From Sinomicrobium weinanense (GTDB lineage: Bacteria > Bacteroidota > Bacteroidia > Flavobacteriales > Flavobacteriaceae): a DNA stretch of 64,000 bases. Within the stretch, counting starts at the first letter, position 1. Each line of letters starts with the position of its first letter. The notes beneath the pieces were generated by a model. That model saw nothing but the letters and a program-made list of their open reading frames with translations. It was not told the origin of the DNA and made no database searches. The translations under genes were made by a program, and so were the position numbers. Shown piece by piece: positions 1-8,004 of the stretch. The stretch covers positions 1,178,001 through 1,242,000 of the forward strand of contig NZ_JAHKRR010000001.1 of NCBI RefSeq assembly GCF_018863395.1, read 5' to 3'.

Positions 1-573
1 GTGGAAGTACCACAACGAAAAGGAGATCCTGTTCTGGTAAAAGAAGACGAAGAATATAAAAATGTTATCCTCGATAAAATACCTTCCCTGCGTCCTGCGT
101 TCTCTAAAGACGGTACGGTAACCGCTGCCAACGCCTCAACCATAAACGACGGTGCCGCAGCCTTTGTATTGATGAGTGAAGAAAAAGCAACAGCACTGGG
201 GCTTAAACCCCTGGCTACCATTAAGGGATATGCCGATGCTGCCCAGGAGCCGAAATGGTTTACCACCGCCCCGGCCAAAGCACTTCCCAAAGCTCTTGAA
301 AAAGCAGGAATAGCCCTGGAAGATGTTGACTTTTTTGAGTTTAACGAAGCCTTTTCCGTAGTGGGACTGGCCAATATGAAAATACTCGGACTGTCGGACG
401 ATAAAGTCAATGTTAACGGCGGAGCTGTTTCTCTCGGCCATCCCCTGGGATGTTCCGGGGCCCGTATCCTGGTGACGCTGATCCATGTCCTGAAACAAAA
501 CAACGCAAAAACAGGTGCCGCTGCCATATGTAACGGCGGAGGCGGAGCTTCGGCCATCATTGTTGAAAGATAG
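1..573 (+). CDS. Thiolase (acetyl-CoA acyltransferase), C-terminal part
   Basis: This is the C-terminal 190 residues of a thiolase, which makes or cleaves 3-ketoacyl-CoA in fatty-acid or acetoacetyl-CoA metabolism. The thiolase C-terminal domain is clear: NEAFSVVG, then NVNGGAVSLGHPLGCSGAR with the active-site His of GHP, then CNGGGGASAI, whose Cys acts as the second catalytic cysteine. A complete thiolase has about 390 residues, so roughly the first 200, including the nucleophilic Cys, lie before the window. The gtg at position 1 is only the first codon inside the window and not the real start. Substrate chain length cannot be told from this part. Confidence 0.93.
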   Translation: MEVPQRKGDPVLVKEDEEYKNVILDKIPSLRPAFSKDGTVTAANASTINDGAAAFVLMSEEKATALGLKPLATIKGYADAAQEPKWFTTAPAKALPKALEKAGIALEDVDFFEFNEAFSVVGLANMKILGLSDDKVNVNGGAVSLGHPLGCSGARILVTLIHVLKQNNAKTGAAAICNGGGGASAIIVER

Positions 574-589
574 TAAATTAGTTTTGGAG

Positions 590-668
590 TCTTGGAGTCC
601 TGGAGTTTATTAGTATAAACAGCCACAAAATAAGAACTCCCCAAGTCCGGGACTCCAAAACTAAAAAA
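590..668. repeat. Inverted repeat of GGAGTC units between thiolase and NlpC gene
   Basis: The left arm contains tandem TTGGAGTC-type units and the right arm contains GGGACTCCAAAAC, so the two can pair. It lies 20 bp after the thiolase stop and could act as a transcript 3' end, but there is no clean terminal T-tract. Confidence 0.5.
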
Positions 669-692
669 CTAAAAAAACTGACGATAAAATAA

Positions 693-1442
693 ATGCAATA
701 CGGAATTTGTAACCTTAGTATCGTTCCTTTACGATCTCATCCTTCCGACACGGCCGAACTTACCTCTCAGGTCTTGTACGGCGAACATTTTAAAGTACTA
801 GAACAACAAAAATACTGGAGCAGAATCCGTCTGGCATTCGACAGGCACGAAGGGTGGATAGACAACAAACAATTCCTGAAAATAGAAGAAGAAACGTATA
901 AAAATATGGACAAAGACGCCCCGGGGCTGTCTTCTGACATGGTGGAATTTATCACAGACCACAACGGGCAGCTTATGCCCGTTTCCATAGGGTCGCATGT
1001 AAGCACTTCTTCTTTTTTTTCACATCAGTTCGAAGGCCGGGTGCAATCCGGAAAACAAGCCAAGGAAAACCTGGTCGATACTGCTTTCCTGTTTCTGAAC
1101 TCCCCACACCAGCACGGCGGAAAAACTCCATTTGGCATCGATGCCGCAGGACTGGCACAAATGGTCTATAAGTTAAACGGATATTCCCTGTTAAGAGAAG
1201 CCGCACAACAGGCTACACAGGGAGAACCCCTGAGCTTTATCGAAGAATCGGAACCGGGCGACCTGGCGTTTTTCGACGATGACGAAGGCAATATCGTACA
1301 TGTTGGGATCATCATGGAAGACAACTATATTATCCACGCCTACGGCAAGGTCCGCATTGACCGTATCGACCACACAGGCATTTTTAACACAGATGCCCGA
1401 AGGCATACACACAAGCTCCGGGTTATTAAAAAGATCATTTGA
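693..1442 (+). CDS. NlpC/P60-like (C40) protein with SH3 domain, catalytic Cys replaced
   Basis: The 249-residue protein has a bacterial SH3-like domain (about residues 1-65) followed by an NlpC/P60 fold (about 110-249), the architecture of gamma-D-glutamyl-diamino acid peptidoglycan endopeptidases. The family expects DCSGF at the catalytic Cys. Here residues 150-154 read DAAGL, so position 151 is Ala (codon gcc at 1143-1145). The probable catalytic His (H203 in VHVGI) and a third polar residue (H215 in IIHA) remain. The fold is therefore intact, but hydrolysis by the usual mechanism is not possible. No signal peptide is evident. It may bind peptidoglycan peptides or another ligand. Fold assignment is confident; the role is unknown. 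Confidence 0.85.
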   Translation: MQYGICNLSIVPLRSHPSDTAELTSQVLYGEHFKVLEQQKYWSRIRLAFDRHEGWIDNKQFLKIEEETYKNMDKDAPGLSSDMVEFITDHNGQLMPVSIGSHVSTSSFFSHQFEGRVQSGKQAKENLVDTAFLFLNSPHQHGGKTPFGIDAAGLAQMVYKLNGYSLLREAAQQATQGEPLSFIEESEPGDLAFFDDDEGNIVHVGIIMEDNYIIHAYGKVRIDRIDHTGIFNTDARRHTHKLRVIKKII

Positions 1443-1467
1443 CAACACATTTCAAACGCATAAACAA

Positions 1468-1545
1468 CTGTCAGGTCGAGCGCAGTCGAGACCTCTTTTA
1501 GAGACCATTCGGGCTAAAATCCCTCGACTACGCTCGGGGTGACAG
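1468..1545. repeat. Imperfect palindrome of the CTGTCA...AGTCGAGG family
   Basis: The left arm reads CTGTCAGGTCGAGCGCAGTC and the right arm is its near-complement ending in GGGGTGACAG. The element sits between the NlpC-like gene and the convergent ettA gene. Related half-copies occur at 17611-17635 and inside 21643-21782. Confidence 0.7.
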
Positions 1546-1617
1546 AAATGTCATTGCCAATTTATGCAGTTGCATAGATGTCACTTCTACTAATTAGGTG
1601 TTGAGATTTAGCGTTTG

Positions 1618-3312
1618 TTACTCCCTAATTAGCTTTTTATACTTAATCCGTTTCGGTGTTACATCAGTACCGAGGCGTTTTCGTTTGTTCTCCTCGTAAT
1701 CGGAAAAACCACCTTCGAAAAAGTACACTTCCGAATTGCCTTCAAAGGCGAGGATATGTGTACAGATACGATCCAGGAACCAACGGTCGTGCGAGATGAC
1801 CACGGCACACCCTGCAAAGTTTTCGAGGCCTTCCTCGAGTGCTCTCAGCGTATTTACGTCGAGGTCGTTCGTGGGTTCGTCCAGGAGCAATACGTTCCCT
1901 TCTTCCTTGAGGGTCATGGCCAGGTGGAGCCTGTTCCGCTCTCCTCCGGACAAGGCCTCTACTTTTTTGTTCTGCTCACTTCCCGAAAAGTTAAAACGGC
2001 TGAGATAAGCCCTGGAATTGACCTGCTTCCCTCCCATCATAACGAGTTCCTGACCTTCGGAAAAGTTTTCCCAGATAGATTTTTCCGGGTCTATATTGGA
2101 ATGCCTCTGATCCACATAGGCGATCCTGGCAGTTTCTCCGACCACAAACTCACCTTTGTCCGGCTTTTCCTCTCCCATGATCATTTTAAAAATGGTCGTT
2201 TTTCCCGCTCCGTTTGGGCCAATGATCCCTACTATCCCTGCCTGGGGAAGGTTAAAGTTCAGATTGTCATACAGGAGTTTGTCCCCGAATGCCTTGGCCA
2301 CCCCTTTGGCTTCTATGACATTGGTCCCCAGCCTCGGGCCGTTGGGAATATAGATCTCCAGCTTTTCGTCCAGTTTCTTCTGGTCTTCGTTAAGCAGTTT
2401 GTCGTAGTTATTAAGACGCGCCTTTTGTTTGGCCTGCCTGCCTTTCGGGGCCATACGCACCCATTCCAGTTCCCGTTCCAGGGTTTTCTGCCGTTTGGAG
2501 GCCTGTTTCTGTTCCTGGGCCAGGCGTTTGGACTTCTGATCGAGCCAGGAGGAATAATTCCCTTTCCAGGGTATGCCTTCTCCCCGGTCGAGCTCCAGTA
2601 TCCATCCAGCTACATTGTCCAGGAAATAACGGTCGTGGGTCACGGCGATGACTGTTCCGCTGTATTGTTGTAAATGCTGTTCCAGCCACAGTACAGACTC
2701 CGCATCGAGGTGGTTGGTAGGTTCATCCAGCAGCAGGACGTCCGGTTGTTGCAGCAATAACCTGCAAAGGGCCACCCTACGGCGTTCCCCTCCCGAAAGT
2801 ACTTTTATGGGAGTATCCGGCTCGGCAGTACGCAGGGCATCCATCGCAATCTCCAGCTTGGTGTCCAGTTCCCAGGCATTGGTGGCATCGATCTTGTCCT
2901 GAAGCACGGCCTGGCGGTCCATCAGCTTCTGCATTTTATCGGCATCTTCATACACTTCGGGCAGCCCGAACATATCGTTTATCTTGTTGTACTCGTCCAG
3001 TACGGCCACCACTTCTGCCATACCTTCCCTGACAACCTCGATCACCGTCTTTTCCTCGTCCAGTTGCGGTTCCTGTTCCAGGTATCCCACCGAATAACCG
3101 GGAGAGAACACAACATCGCCCTGGTAATTTTTTTCTACGCCCGCAATGATTTTCAGCAAGGTGGATTTTCCGGAACCGTTAAGCCCCAGGATACCGATCT
3201 TGGCCCCGTAAAAAAAACTCAGATAGATGTCCTTGAGCACGGTCTTGTTCGTACTCTGGTACGTTTTGGAAACGCCCGACATCGAAAAAATGACTTTCTT
3301 ATCGTCTGACAT
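1618..3312 (-). CDS. ettA: Energy-dependent translational throttle protein EttA (ABC-F)
   Basis: This is a soluble ABC-F ATPase of 564 residues, close to the roughly 555 of E. coli EttA, which binds the ribosomal E site and gates the first elongation steps according to ATP/ADP. Two ABC domains are present and there are no membrane segments. The first has Walker A GLNGSGKST (residues 43-51), signature LSGGERRR (172-179) and Walker B LLLDEPTNHLD. The second has GPNGAGKTT, LSGGERNR and LLLDEPTNDLD. A charged helical linker (about 250-310, rich in Lys, Arg and Gln) matches the P-site tRNA interaction motif arm. The 5' leader carries a heptamer array. Confidence 0.95.
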   Translation of the reverse strand: MSDDKKVIFSMSGVSKTYQSTNKTVLKDIYLSFFYGAKIGILGLNGSGKSTLLKIIAGVEKNYQGDVVFSPGYSVGYLEQEPQLDEEKTVIEVVREGMAEVVAVLDEYNKINDMFGLPEVYEDADKMQKLMDRQAVLQDKIDATNAWELDTKLEIAMDALRTAEPDTPIKVLSGGERRRVALCRLLLQQPDVLLLDEPTNHLDAESVLWLEQHLQQYSGTVIAVTHDRYFLDNVAGWILELDRGEGIPWKGNYSSWLDQKSKRLAQEQKQASKRQKTLERELEWVRMAPKGRQAKQKARLNNYDKLLNEDQKKLDEKLEIYIPNGPRLGTNVIEAKGVAKAFGDKLLYDNLNFNLPQAGIVGIIGPNGAGKTTIFKMIMGEEKPDKGEFVVGETARIAYVDQRHSNIDPEKSIWENFSEGQELVMMGGKQVNSRAYLSRFNFSGSEQNKKVEALSGGERNRLHLAMTLKEEGNVLLLDEPTNDLDVNTLRALEEGLENFAGCAVVISHDRWFLDRICTHILAFEGNSEVYFFEGGFSDYEENKRKRLGTDVTPKRIKYKKLIRE

Positions 3313-3329
3313 ATTTATGTTGTTTGTTG

Positions 3330-3360
3330 TTTATGGTTACAGGTTGCAGGTTGTAGGTTT
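3330..3360 (-). repeat. Degenerate heptamer array upstream of ettA
   Basis: On the ettA sense strand the units are AACCTAC, AACCTGC, AACCTGT and AACCATA, in strict 7-nt phase, ending about 18 nt before the ATG. It forms a partial inverted repeat with 3402-3436. Confidence 0.8.
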
Positions 3361-3401
3361 ACTAGTTTGTTTGTAGATAACTTTATTACAGGAGAAATTG
3401 A

Positions 3402-3436
3402 AACCTGTAACCTACAACCTGCAACTTTCAACTCCT
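3402..3436 (+). repeat. Degenerate heptamer array (AACCTGT type)
   Basis: Units AACCTGT, AACCTAC, AACCTGC, AACTTTC and AACTCCT run in phase on the plus strand. This array lies at the 3' end of the small membrane-protein gene and is the only one in the window not in front of a start codon in the sense direction. It may pair with 3330-3360 and end the upstream transcript. Confidence 0.75.
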
Positions 3437-3647
3437 ATACTCTCCCTTTTAATGCGTTGAATATCCATGACATGGCAAAAAAGCCGATGCCCACTACCGA
3501 AAACCCTATGGCGTAATCCTTGTATTTCAATACGCCAAGTAACACAAGTGCTGTGCCTATTAAAAACATGATCAAAGAAGCCCAGCCAAATATTGCATTC
3601 TTATTCATTCCCATCGATGTATCCATTAAATGATGATTTAAGTACAA
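3435..3647 (-). CDS. Small two-helix membrane protein (CAL67264-like family)
   Basis: The 70-residue protein has two hydrophobic segments (about residues 19-41 and 46-64) separated by the short loop KYKDYA, and ends in NALKGRV. It resembles the small flavobacterial membrane protein family named after Gramella CAL67264; I make this match from memory of the C-terminal pattern. The first 11 residues are not typical, and Met12 (MGMNKN) is a plausible alternative start. It lies upstream of ettA on the same strand, but 122 bp with two repeat arrays separate them, so cotranscription is uncertain. Function unknown. Confidence 0.7.
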   Translation of the reverse strand: MYLNHHLMDTSMGMNKNAIFGWASLIMFLIGTALVLLGVLKYKDYAIGFSVVGIGFFAMSWIFNALKGRV

Positions 3648-4008
3648 AAGTCCGTATTTGTACTAAATTAGCGCGCAAATATCGCACAATTTATGAAATA
3701 TTTAATGATTCCCGGTAGAGTTCCCTTGAAGTCTACCGGTCATACTGCTTAATTTCAAAAGCCCAAACTTTGTGTTCAGAGTGAAGAACCCGGTGTACTT
3801 TTTGATTTTCGATGTTGCGGGCTTTATTTTACCACAGAGCGGCACAAAGCAGGTACAAAGTGACACAGAGAATATTATCACTATCCCACAGACCACTTCC
3901 GGCTTCTGACTTCGGATCCAGACACAATGCATTGTGCCCCTACTTCTAACTTCGCACTTCGTACTTCTGACTTTGTTTCGTATTTTAGCAGCATTCTAAT
4001 CAAAAAGC
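3648..4008. other. Intergenic region of 361 bp with repeats and carboxylase promoter
   Basis: No convincing gene is present. The region carries a stretch of CACAGAG/ACAAAG-like words around 3830-3872, a heptamer array at 3942-3976, and a possible -7 box (TATTTTAG, 3981-3988) 20 bp before the carboxylase start at 4009. A 76-codon minus-strand reading frame here is composed of repeat sequence and is not supported. Confidence 0.5.
3942..3976 (+). repeat. Heptamer array ACTTCNN upstream of the carboxylase gene
   Basis: Five consecutive in-phase 7-nt units are seen: ACTTCTA, ACTTCGC, ACTTCGT, ACTTCTG, ACTTTGT. The unit differs from the AACCTGT type, but the period is the same. It ends 32 bp before the ATG at 4009. 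Confidence 0.85.
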
Positions 4009-5637
4009 ATGGACATTAACTTCAATAAAAACGAAGACCACAATAAGATGCTCTTGTCCGGACACAGGGGCCGGCTGGCCAAAATAAAAAAGGGAGGCGG
4101 AGAGAAACGGATCGAAAAGCTGCATTCGGAAGGTAAAATGACTGCCCGGGAACGTATAGACTACCTGCTCGACAAAGGTGCCAACAACATAGAGATCGGT
4201 GCTTTTGCCGGAGATGGCATGTATGAAGAACACGGCGGATGCCCTTCGGGAGGGGTCGTTGTAAAGATCGGGTATGTCAAAGGGCGGCAATGCGTTGTTG
4301 TGGCCAATGACGCCACGGTAAAGGCCGGGGCGTGGTTTCCCATTACAGGAAAGAAAAACCTGCGCGCCCAGGAGATCGCCATGGAAAACAGGCTGCCCAT
4401 CATCTACCTGGTAGACAGCGCCGGGGTATACCTGCCCATGCAGGACGAAATATTTCCGGACAAAGAACACTTTGGCCGTATTTTCCGCAATAATGCTATG
4501 ATGAGCAGTATGGGCATCACCCAGATCGCAGCGGTGATGGGGAGCTGTGTGGCCGGGGGTGCATATCTGCCCATTATGAGTGATGAAGCCCTGATCGTAG
4601 ACAAAACCGGCAGTATTTTCCTGGCAGGAAGTTATCTCGTAAAAGCCGCCATAGGAGAAACCATCGATAATGAGACCCTGGGAGGAGCCACCACACACTG
4701 TGAAATAAGCGGAGTAACGGACTACAAGGCCAAAGACGATAGGGATGCTCTGGACACCATAAAGAATATTATGGATAAGACCGGCGATTTTAACAAGGCC
4801 GGTTTTAACCGTACAAAACCTGCACGCCCCAGGGAAAACCCGGATGATATCTACGGTATCCTTCCCCGGTCGAGGGCAGATCAGTACGATATGACGGAGA
4901 TCATAAAACGACTCGTAGACGGTTCGGAATTTGAAGAGTACAAGGCCGGATATGGCAAAACGCTCATCACCGGCTATGCCCGTATCGACGGATGGGCCGT
5001 GGGTATCGTGGCCAACCAGCGCAAAGTGGTAAAGACCAAAAAGGGTGAAATGCAGTTTGGCGGGGTCATTTATTCTGACAGTGCCGACAAGGCTACCCGG
5101 TTTATTGCCAACTGCAACCAGAAGAAGATCCCGCTGGTATTCCTTCAGGACGTTACCGGGTTTATGGTGGGCAGTAAGAGCGAACACGGCGGAATTATAA
5201 AGGACGGTGCCAAAATGGTCAATGCCGTGAGTAACAGTGTGGTCCCCAAGTTTACCGTTGTCATTGGCAACTCTTACGGTGCCGGGAATTACGCCATGTG
5301 CGGCAAGGCCTACGACCCCAGGCTTATCTTTGCCTGGCCGAGCGCCGAACTGGCCGTTATGGGCGGTGCCCAGGCCGCTAAGGTGCTGTTACAGATAGAA
5401 ACGGCATCTTTGAAGAAAAAAGGAGAGAACATTACCAAAGAAAAGGAAGAGGAACTGTTCAACAAGATAAAATCGAGATACGATACGCAAACTTCTCCCT
5501 ATTACGCAGCCGCAAGATTGTGGACCGATGCTGTGATCGATCCTGCCGATACCCGGAAATGGATCAGTATGGGTATTGAAGCTGCGGATCATGCACCAAT
5601 AGAAAGGCCATTTAATCCAGGGGTGATGCAAGTGTGA
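4009..5637 (+). CDS. Acyl-CoA carboxylase beta subunit, MccB-like
   Basis: This 542-residue protein is the biotin-dependent carboxyltransferase subunit, which moves the carboxyl group from carboxybiotin to an acyl-CoA. The two crotonase-fold halves are recognisable: SAGVYLPMQDEIFPDKEHFG and GSCVAGGAYLPIMSDE in the first, then VTGFMVGSKSEHGGIIKDGAK and AVMGGAQAAKVL in the second. The spacing and the DEIFPD/HFGRIF region resemble methylcrotonyl-CoA carboxylase beta (leucine breakdown) more than propionyl-CoA carboxylase, but the substrate is inferred. The biotin-carrying alpha subunit is not in the window. No long signal or membrane segment is present, as expected for a cytosolic enzyme. Confidence 0.9.
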   Translation: MDINFNKNEDHNKMLLSGHRGRLAKIKKGGGEKRIEKLHSEGKMTARERIDYLLDKGANNIEIGAFAGDGMYEEHGGCPSGGVVVKIGYVKGRQCVVVANDATVKAGAWFPITGKKNLRAQEIAMENRLPIIYLVDSAGVYLPMQDEIFPDKEHFGRIFRNNAMMSSMGITQIAAVMGSCVAGGAYLPIMSDEALIVDKTGSIFLAGSYLVKAAIGETIDNETLGGATTHCEISGVTDYKAKDDRDALDTIKNIMDKTGDFNKAGFNRTKPARPRENPDDIYGILPRSRADQYDMTEIIKRLVDGSEFEEYKAGYGKTLITGYARIDGWAVGIVANQRKVVKTKKGEMQFGGVIYSDSADKATRFIANCNQKKIPLVFLQDVTGFMVGSKSEHGGIIKDGAKMVNAVSNSVVPKFTVVIGNSYGAGNYAMCGKAYDPRLIFAWPSAELAVMGGAQAAKVLLQIETASLKKKGENITKEKEEELFNKIKSRYDTQTSPYYAAARLWTDAVIDPADTRKWISMGIEAADHAPIERPFNPGVMQV

Positions 5638-5642
5638 TGGAA

Positions 5643-5685
5643 AATCCCAAATGTTGTTGAGCGAAGCATGACATTTGGGGTTTGT
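5643..5685 (+). terminator. Hairpin after the carboxylase gene
   Basis: CCCAAATG (5646-5653) pairs with CATTTGGG (5672-5679), followed by GTTTGTT. It overlaps the first in-frame codons before the M1 peptidase, which supports the downstream start at 5726. Confidence 0.6.
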
Positions 5686-5725
5686 TATTCAGGATTTAAT
5701 ACCTTTGTCCCAAAATCAGGAATCC

Positions 5726-7360
5726 ATGAAAAAAATTATACTTTTTAGTTTGCTGTTCACAGGTATTCTGGGCGTGAATGCCCAGTTACTTCAGGAGAAG
5801 GAAAGTTATACCAAGGGAGATACCTTAAGGGGTTCCCTCCGCAGGGAAAGGAATTTCAATGTGCGGGAATACCACCTGAACGTCAAAGTGGACCCCGGGA
5901 AAAAATATATCGAAGGCCATAACCGGATCGTGTTTGTCCCCCAGGAAAAACTGCACACCATTCAGATAGACCTTTTTGAGAATATGGATGTGGATTCCAT
6001 TCTATACCGTGGTAAACCCCTTCCTTACCGCAGGGAATACAATGCTGTTTTTATAGACAACAGCAAAGGTTTTCAAAAAAACAGGAAAGACAGCATTACG
6101 TTTTATTATTCCGGCAACCCCATCGCTGCCAAACGTGCCCCCTGGGACGGTGGTTTCGACTGGAAGACCGACAAAAACGGCAAGCCCTGGATCGCCACAG
6201 CCGTTCAGGGTACAGGTGCCAGCGCCTGGTGGCCCAACAAGGACCACCAAAGTGACGAACCGGAAAACGGGATGACCATAAAAGTGGCCGTACCCAACGG
6301 ACTCATGGACGTCTCTAACGGCAGGCTGACCGGCAAAAAAGACCTGGGCAACGGTTATACCCGGTGGGACTGGAAAGTGACCAACCCTATCAACAATTAC
6401 GATGTAGCGCTTAACATCGGGGACTATGCCCATTTCGGTGAAACCTACAAGGGGCTGGATATGGATTTTTACGTATTGAGCTACAACCTGAAAAAAGCTA
6501 AAATGCATTTTCAGGAGGTGAAACCGATGATGGACTGTTTCCAGGAAAAATTCGGAACCTATCCCTTTAAAGAGGACAGCTACAAAATGGTGGAGACCGC
6601 TCACCTGGGAATGGAACACCAGAGTGCCGTAGCTTACGGCAATAAGTATATGAAAGGCTACCTGGGGCGCGACCTTTCGGGTACGGGTATAGGTAACCGC
6701 TGGGATTTTATCATCATCCATGAAACCGGTCACGAGTGGTTCGGCAACAGCATTACCTCTTCCGATATTGCCGATATGTGGATCCATGAAGGTTTTACTA
6801 CATATTCTGAGGCGGTATACGTAGAATGCCGCTGGGGATATGAGGACGGCCAGGCCTACGTAAACGGGCTCAAACAGAATGTAAGGAACGACCGGCCCAT
6901 TATAGGCGATTACGGAGTGAACAAGGAAGGTTCGGGAGACATGTATCCCAAAGGGGCCTTAATGCTCAATACCATCCGCCATATGATCAATGACGATGAT
7001 AAATGGTGGCAGCTGATACGAAATTACAGCGAGACCTTTAAACACATGATCGTGGATACCGAAATGGTCCTCAATTTCTTTGAGCAGGAAACCAAACTGG
7101 ACCTCGAGCCTGTTTTCGATCAATACTTAAGACACAAAGACATCCCCGTGCTGGAGCTGAAAAGGGAAGGCTCTGGCACCGCCTATCGCTGGGTGGTTGA
7201 TGCGGATAATTTTAACATGCCCGTAGACGCCAGTATCAACGGGAAAACGGTCCGCCTCCACCCTACTTCGGAATGGCAGAAACTGGATGTTCCCCCGGGT
7301 GGAATATCCGTCGCCACCGACCGGTTCTTTATTAATGTAAAGGTCGGCAAACAGCCTTAA
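5726..7360 (+). CDS. M1 family metallopeptidase (aminopeptidase N-like), secreted
   Basis: The 544-residue zinc peptidase carries the gluzincin motif HETGH (H332, H336) with the third ligand E355 in IHEGF, spaced exactly HEXXH-X18-E. An M1 N-terminal beta domain precedes it. The start at 5726 is chosen because it gives a typical signal peptide (MKKIILFSLLFTGILG, ending VNAQ). The longer in-frame start at 5675 lies in the terminator hairpin of the previous gene. It is shorter than full aminopeptidase N (about 870) and lacks the long C-terminal helical domain, like many Bacteroidota M1 proteins. Likely periplasmic or surface peptide trimming. It is a distant paralogue of the M1 gene at 45823-47934. 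Confidence 0.92.
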   Translation: MKKIILFSLLFTGILGVNAQLLQEKESYTKGDTLRGSLRRERNFNVREYHLNVKVDPGKKYIEGHNRIVFVPQEKLHTIQIDLFENMDVDSILYRGKPLPYRREYNAVFIDNSKGFQKNRKDSITFYYSGNPIAAKRAPWDGGFDWKTDKNGKPWIATAVQGTGASAWWPNKDHQSDEPENGMTIKVAVPNGLMDVSNGRLTGKKDLGNGYTRWDWKVTNPINNYDVALNIGDYAHFGETYKGLDMDFYVLSYNLKKAKMHFQEVKPMMDCFQEKFGTYPFKEDSYKMVETAHLGMEHQSAVAYGNKYMKGYLGRDLSGTGIGNRWDFIIIHETGHEWFGNSITSSDIADMWIHEGFTTYSEAVYVECRWGYEDGQAYVNGLKQNVRNDRPIIGDYGVNKEGSGDMYPKGALMLNTIRHMINDDDKWWQLIRNYSETFKHMIVDTEMVLNFFEQETKLDLEPVFDQYLRHKDIPVLELKREGSGTAYRWVVDADNFNMPVDASINGKTVRLHPTSEWQKLDVPPGGISVATDRFFINVKVGKQP

Positions 7361-7381
7361 GCACTTAAACAAAGCACTGAA

Positions 7382-7416
7382 AAACAGCAAATTATTTAAC
7401 ATTTGCTGTTTTTTTT
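7382..7416 (+). terminator. Intrinsic terminator after the M1 peptidase
   Basis: AAACAGCAAAT (7382-7392) pairs perfectly with ATTTGCTGTTT (7401-7411), followed by a run of T. Confidence 0.9.
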
Positions 7417-7449
7417 GTACCTTAAGGGTAGATTTTAAAGACCGGAACC

Positions 7450-7872
7450 ATGGGAACAGTAAAAACTTTAAACAAATGGGCCAACGCGCATACCTATTAT
7501 CCGCTTGACCTTTTACGGATAGCCCTCGGGGTATTCCTTTTCCTGAAGGGGACTTCCTTTATCGTCAACAGCCAGTACCTGATCGACATCATAAAACCGA
7601 TACAGAACTGGTGGGGTGCCATGCTGACCGTTCACTACGTAGCCCATGCACATTTGCTCGGGGGTATACTGATCGTTTTCGGGTTGCTCACCCGTTTGTC
7701 CATTGCCGTACAGATCCCGATATTAATAGGGGCTATTGCTATTAATTTTATCGGGGAAATGCACAGCGGGAACCTTATTGCTTCTTCCGTCACCTTCCTG
7801 ATATGTATTTTCTTCCTGATCTACGGTTCAGGAAAACACTCGGCGGATTATTATTTTAAGATGCAGCAGTGA
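7450..7872 (+). CDS. DoxX-family membrane protein
   Basis: The 140-residue protein has four predicted membrane segments (about residues 18-36, 54-80, 85-102 and 107-125) and the DoxX-type opening LLRIALGVFLFLKG. DoxX/DoxD relatives are small quinone-linked or redox-associated membrane proteins, but the function of stand-alone members in Bacteroidota is not settled. It has its own position between two terminators, so it is likely monocistronic. A second, diverged DoxX gene is at 21224-21631. Confidence 0.85.
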   Translation: MGTVKTLNKWANAHTYYPLDLLRIALGVFLFLKGTSFIVNSQYLIDIIKPIQNWWGAMLTVHYVAHAHLLGGILIVFGLLTRLSIAVQIPILIGAIAINFIGEMHSGNLIASSVTFLICIFFLIYGSGKHSADYYFKMQQ

Positions 7873-7936
7873 TCGTTATCTCCTGATCATTACTGAATTT
7901 TAAAAATTAGCGTATCATCCATAGGATAGAAAAATA

Positions 7937-7972
7937 AAGAGGCTGCCCGGAAAGACAGCCTCTTCGTTTTTA
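7937..7972. terminator. Bidirectional terminator between DoxX gene and susD
   Basis: AAGAGGCTG (7937-7945) pairs with CAGCCTCTT (7956-7964). A-rich and T-rich flanks on both sides suit the convergent genes. The same AAAGAGGCTG arm occurs at 21643. Confidence 0.85.
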
Positions 7973-8004
7973 AGTTCTGATGAGGTGATGAAATATGTTT
8001 CCGG

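Noticed and set aside
1756-2673. 305-codon plus-strand frame inside ettA
   Set aside because: Antisense shadow of the ABC-F gene with no domain.
3702-3932. 76-codon minus-strand frame
   Set aside because: Made of repeat sequence in the carboxylase upstream region, without ribosome site or homology that I can see.
4000-5187. 395-codon open frame on the minus strand opposite the carboxylase gene
   Set aside because: It is a shadow of a strongly coding plus-strand gene and has no recognisable family pattern or promoter.
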